From an uncultured Clostridia bacterium (lineage in GTDB: Bacteria > Bacillota_A > Clostridia > TANB77 > CAG-508), in the NCBI GenBank assembly GCA_944388685.1, contig CALXJS010000013.1, positions 1 to 31,315 on the forward strand: a stretch of 31,315 nt of DNA, given 5' to 3'. Both the position numbers and the translations under genes were made by a program. The notes beneath the pieces are model-generated. The model saw only the letters and a list, made by a program, of their open reading frames with translations, was not told the DNA's origin and made no database searches. This document shows positions 26,574-31,315 of the stretch, piece by piece. Within the stretch, counting starts at the first letter, position 1. Every line of letters begins with the position of its first letter.

Positions 26574-26871
26574 ATACTACCACTCCTGTTCTTTGTATTT
26601 CTTTATCTATTTTAGAATTTTTTATAATTTCTGTTTTTTCAAATGCATCTACCGGTTTCTTAAAAGCTTCCTCTATTTTAGTTATCAAGCTATATAACTT
26701 AAACCCCATTAAAGTTTCTCTTGTATCTATAATAAAATCCAAATCACTATCTTTGTCTGCTGATTTTTTTGCATAAGAGCCAAACAAAATTACTTGATAC
26801 ACAGGCATATTTTTTAATACATCTTTCAATATTTTTTTTATTTCCTCTATAGAATATATTTTTTCATTCAT
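26563..26871 (-). CDS. mntA: MntA-like minimal nucleotidyltransferase antitoxin
   Basis: A 102-residue nucleotidyltransferase with the complete GSx10DxD motif: Gly31-Ser32, Asp43 and Asp45 in FGSYAKKSADKDSDLDFIID. In studied systems this enzyme transfers AMP from ATP to the HEPN toxin. GAGG lies nine bases before the ATG. It precedes and overlaps hepT. Pairs like this are often mobile and found beside defence or other accessory genes; the DUF4143 ATPase gene is the next gene upstream in the same direction. Confidence 0.88.
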   Translation of the reverse strand: MNEKIYSIEEIKKILKDVLKNMPVYQVILFGSYAKKSADKDSDLDFIIDTRETLMGFKLYSLITKIEEAFKKPVDAFEKTEIIKNSKIDKEIQRTGVVVYEK

Positions 26872-26956
26872 AAATAATTACCTCTTTTCTTTATATGCAT
26901 AGTATATCACATCCATTAATCTCTGTCCATCTATTTTTATAATTCACCTACGATTG

Positions 26957-28255
26957 CTATATAAATCTCTCCATATATTCTATCAAAAATAATGGTATAT
27001 TTAAAACTTTATCATCTTTTTTTAAATTATTCATTGATAATCTAATAGATATATCATTATTAAATTTCTCGTTATATTTTGTCAAACTAGTACTATTAGT
27101 TGATTTATTCGATTTTACTTCTATTGGTATAATTCTATTTTTATTTTGTATTACAAAATCTATTTCATATCTATCAAAAGTAAAATAATTTGGTACTTCT
27201 TCATAAAGCATTATTAGCATATTTAATACATAATTTTCTGTAAAAGCACCTTTAAATTCTTCAAATAGTTTATCGCCCTCTATCACAATTCTACTATCTA
27301 AATTTGCCATTCTTCTAAGTAAACCTACATCATTCATATAGATTTTGAAACAACTTAAGTCATGATATGCTTTTAATGGAAAATCTGTCTTGCTAACATT
27401 ATATACTTTATAAATCAAATTCGCATCATTTAACCAATTTAATGCACCTTCATATTCTCTTGCACGGGCTCCTTCTTTTATCGTTTGATATAGAAATTTT
27501 TTGTTTTCTTTTGCTAATTGTGATGGTATACTATTCCAAATTAAAGAAATTTTATTAGCTTCATGATTTTGTGTATGCTTTGAAAAATCACTTTCATAAG
27601 CTTTTAATATATTTTCTTGTATTGCATTTACCATTTCCATGTTTTTCTCATTTACCCATGAATAAACCGCTTCTGGCATTCCTCCAATAATGAAATATGC
27701 CTTTAATTTTTCCTCTAATTGATTGAAAAATATTTCTGGTATATTTTCGACTTTGGTAATAGATTTCATGTAATCCACTAAATTTTCACAACTATCAGCC
27801 ATTAAAAATTCACTAAAAGTCATTGGATACATGTTCATAAATTCTACTTTTCCTACTGGGAATGATGTATGTGACAATCTTATTCCCAACAAACTTCCTG
27901 CACAAATAATATGATATTCATTTGCCTCTTCTTGAAAATATTTTAAACTATTTAAAGCATCAGGACATTCTTGGATTTCATCAAAAAATATTAATGTCTT
28001 TTCTGGTAAAATTGCTTTTCCATATATAAATGCTAGTTGTTCTAAAATTCTTTTAGGGTCTTTTGTATTGACAAATAAATTGTGTAAATCTTCATCATGG
28101 TCAAAATTAAAATATGCAACCCCTTCATAATTTTCCTCTCCAAACTGCTTTACAATATATGTTTTTCCAACTTGTCTAGCACCTTTTAAGATTAGTGGCT
28201 TTCTATATTTACTTTCTTTCCATTTTATTAATTTTTCCATTATCAATCTCTTCAT
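26957..28255 (-). CDS. AAA ATPase with C-terminal DUF4143 domain
   Basis: A 432-residue protein of the AAA_14/DUF4143 group, common in accessory regions of gut Clostridia and Bacteroidetes, function unknown. Walker A is GARQVGKT (residues 25-32) and Walker B is TLIFFDEIQE (Asp92, Glu93). The C-terminal domain has the end pattern FTFDRYEIDFVIQ ... IIPIEVKSNK, which looks like the D-ExK core of PD-(D/E)xK nucleases and is typical of DUF4143. AGGAAG lies upstream of the start. Its promoter overlaps the first of three 32-bp tandem repeats. A role in defence or genome maintenance is often suggested for the family but not shown. Confidence 0.88.
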   Translation of the reverse strand: MKRLIMEKLIKWKESKYRKPLILKGARQVGKTYIVKQFGEENYEGVAYFNFDHDEDLHNLFVNTKDPKRILEQLAFIYGKAILPEKTLIFFDEIQECPDALNSLKYFQEEANEYHIICAGSLLGIRLSHTSFPVGKVEFMNMYPMTFSEFLMADSCENLVDYMKSITKVENIPEIFFNQLEEKLKAYFIIGGMPEAVYSWVNEKNMEMVNAIQENILKAYESDFSKHTQNHEANKISLIWNSIPSQLAKENKKFLYQTIKEGARAREYEGALNWLNDANLIYKVYNVSKTDFPLKAYHDLSCFKIYMNDVGLLRRMANLDSRIVIEGDKLFEEFKGAFTENYVLNMLIMLYEEVPNYFTFDRYEIDFVIQNKNRIIPIEVKSNKSTNSTSLTKYNEKFNNDISIRLSMNNLKKDDKVLNIPLFLIEYMERFI

Positions 28256-28298
28256 TTGGTTTCACTTCCTATCCATACTATATACATTATCTATTCTA

Positions 28299-28326
28299 AT
28301 TATACCATATAATCACATTTTTGCAA
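28299..28326 (-). promoter_or_regulatory. Extended -10 promoter of the DUF4143 ATPase gene
   Basis: On the minus strand TGG precedes a perfect TATAAT (28299-28304), and TTGCAA (28321-28326) serves as the -35 box at 16 bp. The -35 box lies inside the first of the 32-bp repeats, so a protein binding the repeats would block it. Confidence 0.6.
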
Positions 28327-28407
28327 AGTTTTTGATTGCATTTATCACATTTTTGCAAACTTTTTTATTGTTAAAATCACATTTTTGTTAATCTTATATG
28401 TTTCAAT
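28312..28407. repeat. Three tandem 32-bp repeats upstream of the ATPase gene
   Basis: Three units begin at 28312, 28344 and 28376, exactly 32 bp apart, each starting ATCACATTTTTG. The first two continue CAAA and share most of their length; the third diverges after 12 bases. The spacing is close to three helical turns, so the conserved heads lie on the same face of DNA. They overlap the -35 region of the ATPase promoter. Confidence 0.7.
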
Positions 28408-28498
28408 TGTTTTTCTAGTTTCTGCTCAACTTCTGAACATAAGTGAAAAGTATTAATAAATTTTGAACTATAAATTTTAGACAAAATTCGACAATTAT

Positions 28499-28530
28499 GA
28501 GACAAAACCCAACCTGTCCCATTTTGTCTC
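28499..28530. other. Hairpin in the ATPase-U32 intergenic region
   Basis: A 9-bp stem GAGACAAAA/TTTTGTCTC with a 14-nt loop is followed by AATTTTA. It lies between the divergent ATPase and U32 genes, 38 bp before the -10 box of the U32 gene. It could be a weak terminator or an operator; nothing in the sequence decides. Confidence 0.4.
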
Positions 28531-28567
28531 AATTTTATGTAATCTAGAATTTTCAAGCATTTTATGG

Positions 28568-28573
28568 TATAAT
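28568..28573 (+). promoter_or_regulatory. Extended -10 promoter of the U32 gene
   Basis: TATAAT preceded by TGG forms an extended -10 element. The -35 region is weak (TAGAAT at 17 bp). A start here would give a leader of about 130 nt containing the alternative hairpins at 28593-28686. Confidence 0.55.
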
Positions 28574-28592
28574 TAGGTAAAATTGATTAATA

Positions 28593-28686
28593 ATGAACTT
28601 TAGTAACATTCTTTAAAGTTCATAAAAATAACTTATATATAGAATATTTTTATTGAAATTTCATATCATGAACTTTAAGGAATGTT
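28593..28686 (+). promoter_or_regulatory. Leader with two mutually exclusive hairpins before the U32 gene
   Basis: Segment A (28593-28602) can pair with B (28614-28623) over 10 bp. B extended (28605-28623) can instead pair with C (28668-28686) over 18 of 19 positions. A and C are near-identical copies of ATGAACTTTA. This arrangement resembles an attenuator or riboswitch expression platform, but no U-tract follows C, so it may instead be a set of operator sites. Confidence 0.45.
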
Positions 28687-28712
28687 CCTAAAACTAAAAA
28701 GGTGGTGGAATT

Positions 28713-31160
28713 ATGGTTGAATTGCTTTCTCCTGTTGGTGATTTTGAATGTTTAAAAGCTGCTGTTCAAAATGGTGCAAATAGTATATATTTTGGTAGCG
28801 ATAGTTTTAGTGCTAGGGCTTTTGCGTCTAATTTTAGTCTAGATGATTTAGAAAAAGCGATTCAATATGCTAAAATTCGTGGGGTTAAAACGCATTTGAC
28901 ATTAAATACATTGGTTACTGATACAGAGTTTGAAGAAGCTATGGCTATCGCAAAAAAGGCTTATGCATTTGGTATTGATGCCATTATTGTTCAAGATTTA
29001 GGTTTAGCAATGGCTTTAATTAAAACATTTCCAGATTTGCCTATTCATGGTAGCACACAGATGACGGTTCATAATTTGAATGGTGCTTTAAAGTTACAAG
29101 ATTTAGGTTTTAGAAGGGTTGTTCTTGCTAGAGAGCTTTCTGTTAATGAAATTGATTATATTTGTAAAAATACCAATATTGAAATAGAAACCTTTATTCA
29201 TGGGGCACTTTGTATTTCTTATTCTGGACAATGCCTATTTTCTAGTATGTTAGGTGGACGTTCTGGAAATAGAGGAAAATGTGCTGGTCCTTGTAGGCTT
29301 CCTTTTGAATTATTGGAAAATAATAAAACGATTAATTCTGGATATTTATTAAGTACGCGAGATTTATGTGGCTTAGAGTTTGTTCCTGATTTAATTCGTG
29401 CTGGTGTAAAGTCTTTTAAAATTGAGGGACGTATGAAATCTCCAGAATATGTGGCAACTGTTACGAGAATTTATCGAAAATATATTGATTTGGCTATGTC
29501 TGACAATGAATATTTCATTGATGAAAATGATAAAAAAGAATTGCTACAAGTATTTAATAGAGGTATGTCTTCTTCTGGACATTTAAGTAATGAAGCAAAT
29601 AAAAATCTTGTTTTTAAAGAAAAACCAAATAATATGGGATTATTTCTTGGAAAAGTACAAAAATATAATGCGAAAAAAGGCTACATTACTGTTAAATTAA
29701 ATGAACCCATTGCTATTGGCGATACCATTTCTCTTGAAAAAGAAGATGGCACATACACCATTTCTGAACTGATGGATACCAATCTAAAAAATATTAAATA
29801 TACTGAAATTGGACAAACGGTTGTTATTGGCAGAATGAAAGGAAATATTAAGTTAGGCAACCAAATCTATAAAATGAGTTCTAAGCGTCTAAATATGATA
29901 GCACACGAAAGTTGCCAAAAAGAGAATAGAAAAATCTTATTAAATTGTCATATTGCTATTCATAAAGAAAAACCTATACAAGTTTCGGTTACTTCTGCTA
30001 GTAATATAGAATTATATAAAGATTTAAAATTAAATTATACAAGTGATGTCATTCCAATAGAAGCAAAAACAAAGCCAATTGATAAAAATATGATAGTTAC
30101 GCAATTTTCTAAAACCGCTTCTACCCCTTATGCCTTTAAGAATTTAGAAGTTGAACTAGATGATAAATTATTCATCCCAAAACTAAGTACGCTAAATGAT
30201 TTAAGAAGAACGGTTTTACATATGGTAGAACAACATGCAATTGATGTAATGACAAGAAAAGATACATCTGCAATTCCTTGTATTGCTGCTACTGATACGA
30301 AACCAGCAATGACGAAGAATGTTTCATATAGTCCTATTAAGAAAACCAAGTTATCACTTTTACTAAATATCTTGCACAAAGATTATGATTACACAAAATT
30401 ACACGAAGTTGAAAATGTATATATTCCTTTAAAATACTTTTCTATGAAGGACTATAAAGATATCTTACATATTTTAGATGAAAAATATAATCTATATATC
30501 TATATGCCAACCATTGTAAAATCTAATTACAAAAATCTATTATCTAGCAATATAGAAACTACTTTAAATAATTATCATATTAAAGGATTTGTCATTTCAA
30601 ATATCTGTAATGTCAAATTATTAAATGACTTATTTGTTGACTTGGATAAATCTTTAGAATTAATCACAAATTATACATTTAATGTGTATAATGCTAATAC
30701 AATAAAAGAATTAAAAGAAATGGGAATTTGCCGCTATACCATCTCTCCTGAATTAAATAGAAACATGATTACAGCATTATGTAATTGTAATACTCTACCA
30801 AATGAATTAATTGTGTATGGCAGAACGCCTCTTATAAATATGAACTATTGTCTTTTAGGAGAAACAGACAAATGTTATCCAACTTGTAAGCAAAGATGTA
30901 TTACAGATAATGTATATGAATTAAAAGACCGTTTACATATGAAGTTTAGAATTTTACCTGACAACATTCAAACTGTTACAACGATTTTTAATAGTAAAAT
31001 AACTTCTATCTATCCAAAAGAGTTTAATGTAGATTATGCAAGAATAGACGTTTTAGATGAAACAATTGATGAAATTAATGAAATTATTCATCGTGTAAAT
31101 AATAATCAAAGATTTGATGGTAGCCATTATACAAATGGAAATTTGAATAAAGAAATTTGA
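28713..31160 (+). CDS. U32 family protein (peptidase-like; probable RNA hydroxylation factor), long form
   Basis: The first 300 residues are a U32 barrel: start VELLSPVGDFECLKAAVQNGANSIYFG, and the family signature ETFIHGALCISYSGQCLFSSMLGGRSGNRGKCAGPCRLPFELL near 165-205, whose cysteines are thought to hold an Fe-S cluster. Characterised U32 proteins such as RlhA and TrhP hydroxylate 23S rRNA or tRNA, although the family was first named as collagenase-like peptidases. A beta-rich middle (about 310-400) and a C-terminal region with CYPTCKQRCIT make 815 residues, as in the long clostridial form. GGTGGTGG lies upstream of the ATG. It has its own promoter and a structured leader. Peptidase or hydroxylation function here is inferred from family only. 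Confidence 0.88.
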   Translation: MVELLSPVGDFECLKAAVQNGANSIYFGSDSFSARAFASNFSLDDLEKAIQYAKIRGVKTHLTLNTLVTDTEFEEAMAIAKKAYAFGIDAIIVQDLGLAMALIKTFPDLPIHGSTQMTVHNLNGALKLQDLGFRRVVLARELSVNEIDYICKNTNIEIETFIHGALCISYSGQCLFSSMLGGRSGNRGKCAGPCRLPFELLENNKTINSGYLLSTRDLCGLEFVPDLIRAGVKSFKIEGRMKSPEYVATVTRIYRKYIDLAMSDNEYFIDENDKKELLQVFNRGMSSSGHLSNEANKNLVFKEKPNNMGLFLGKVQKYNAKKGYITVKLNEPIAIGDTISLEKEDGTYTISELMDTNLKNIKYTEIGQTVVIGRMKGNIKLGNQIYKMSSKRLNMIAHESCQKENRKILLNCHIAIHKEKPIQVSVTSASNIELYKDLKLNYTSDVIPIEAKTKPIDKNMIVTQFSKTASTPYAFKNLEVELDDKLFIPKLSTLNDLRRTVLHMVEQHAIDVMTRKDTSAIPCIAATDTKPAMTKNVSYSPIKKTKLSLLLNILHKDYDYTKLHEVENVYIPLKYFSMKDYKDILHILDEKYNLYIYMPTIVKSNYKNLLSSNIETTLNNYHIKGFVISNICNVKLLNDLFVDLDKSLELITNYTFNVYNANTIKELKEMGICRYTISPELNRNMITALCNCNTLPNELIVYGRTPLINMNYCLLGETDKCYPTCKQRCITDNVYELKDRLHMKFRILPDNIQTVTTIFNSKITSIYPKEFNVDYARIDVLDETIDEINEIIHRVNNNQRFDGSHYTNGNLNKEI

Positions 31161-31247
31161 AAATAAACAAACGCAAATAATTTATTTAAAAAGCTTAAAT
31201 ACATTATGTTACAAATTAAAAAAATTTAATCTTTTAGCAGTAATTAT

Positions 31248-31272
31248 CCCCCGGCTTAGCCGGGGGCTTTTT
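31248..31272 (+). terminator. Strong rho-independent terminator after the U32 gene
   Basis: A GC-only stem CCCCCGG/CCGGGGG with loop CTTAG is followed by CTTTTT. It is about 90 bp after the U32 stop. Its GC content stands out in this AT-rich window. The remaining 43 bases to the edge hold a small CGCCT/AGGCT inverted repeat and no gene. Confidence 0.88.
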
Positions 31273-31315
31273 ACTCATAACGCCTAAAAGGCTACGTTAC
31301 AAGCAGAGCCTCAAG

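Noticed and set aside
28312..28407. CRISPR array at the 32-bp tandem repeats
   Set aside because: The units are directly adjacent without unique spacers, low in complexity, and there are only three.

Overview
The window is AT-rich chromosomal DNA of a spore-forming Clostridia-like Firmicute. It carries a germination protease (gpr), a YtxC-type sporulation protein, a Gram-positive PolC, the yicC-remA-gmk-rpoZ cluster, strong AGGAGG-type ribosome binding sites, and intracellular alpha-glucan enzymes. Translation follows the standard code in almost everything checked, with one exception described in the third paragraph.

Layout: 3-1535 (+) is a GH57 branching enzyme cut by the left edge. A 97-bp palindromic repeat and ytxC (+) follow. 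From 2681 to 18 kb nearly everything is on the minus strand: a membrane-anchored secreted-domain protein, gpr, an alpha/beta hydrolase, uvrA, a 250-bp foldback element, a heterodimeric ABC exporter (8984-12356), a tandem structured repeat, an AraC/GyrI regulator, gmk, rpoZ, remA, yicC, a lysine-rich membrane protein and rsmE. A cytoplasmic GH13 alpha-amylase (-), a plus-strand thioesterase and a DUF2207-like membrane protein (-) come next. polC (21239-26054, -) is split in two frames. A small accessory patch then holds a MntA/HepT toxin-antitoxin pair and a DUF4143 ATPase (-). A long U32-family protein (+) ends the window, followed by a strong terminator.

The main discovery candidate is this: two genes, polC and the second ABC exporter subunit, are each broken by a +1 frame change. 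In both the break falls exactly on an in-frame CGG codon followed by A, and dropping the C restores the conserved protein through a GGA glycine codon. Reading every CGG triplet in about 9,300 codons by eye, I find no other in-frame CGG. This suggests CGG is unassigned or very slowly decoded in this organism and acts as a +1 frameshift site. PolC is expected to be essential, and the ABC subunit would lose the switch histidine of its only canonical ATP site without the shift, so neither looks like ordinary gene decay. Sequencing error remains the alternative.

A second theme is interspersed palindromic repeats. Two families both begin TAGGGACG or close to it, and at three loci the repeat arm supplies or overlaps the TAG stop codon of the neighbouring gene (GH57 enzyme, PolC, RemA).
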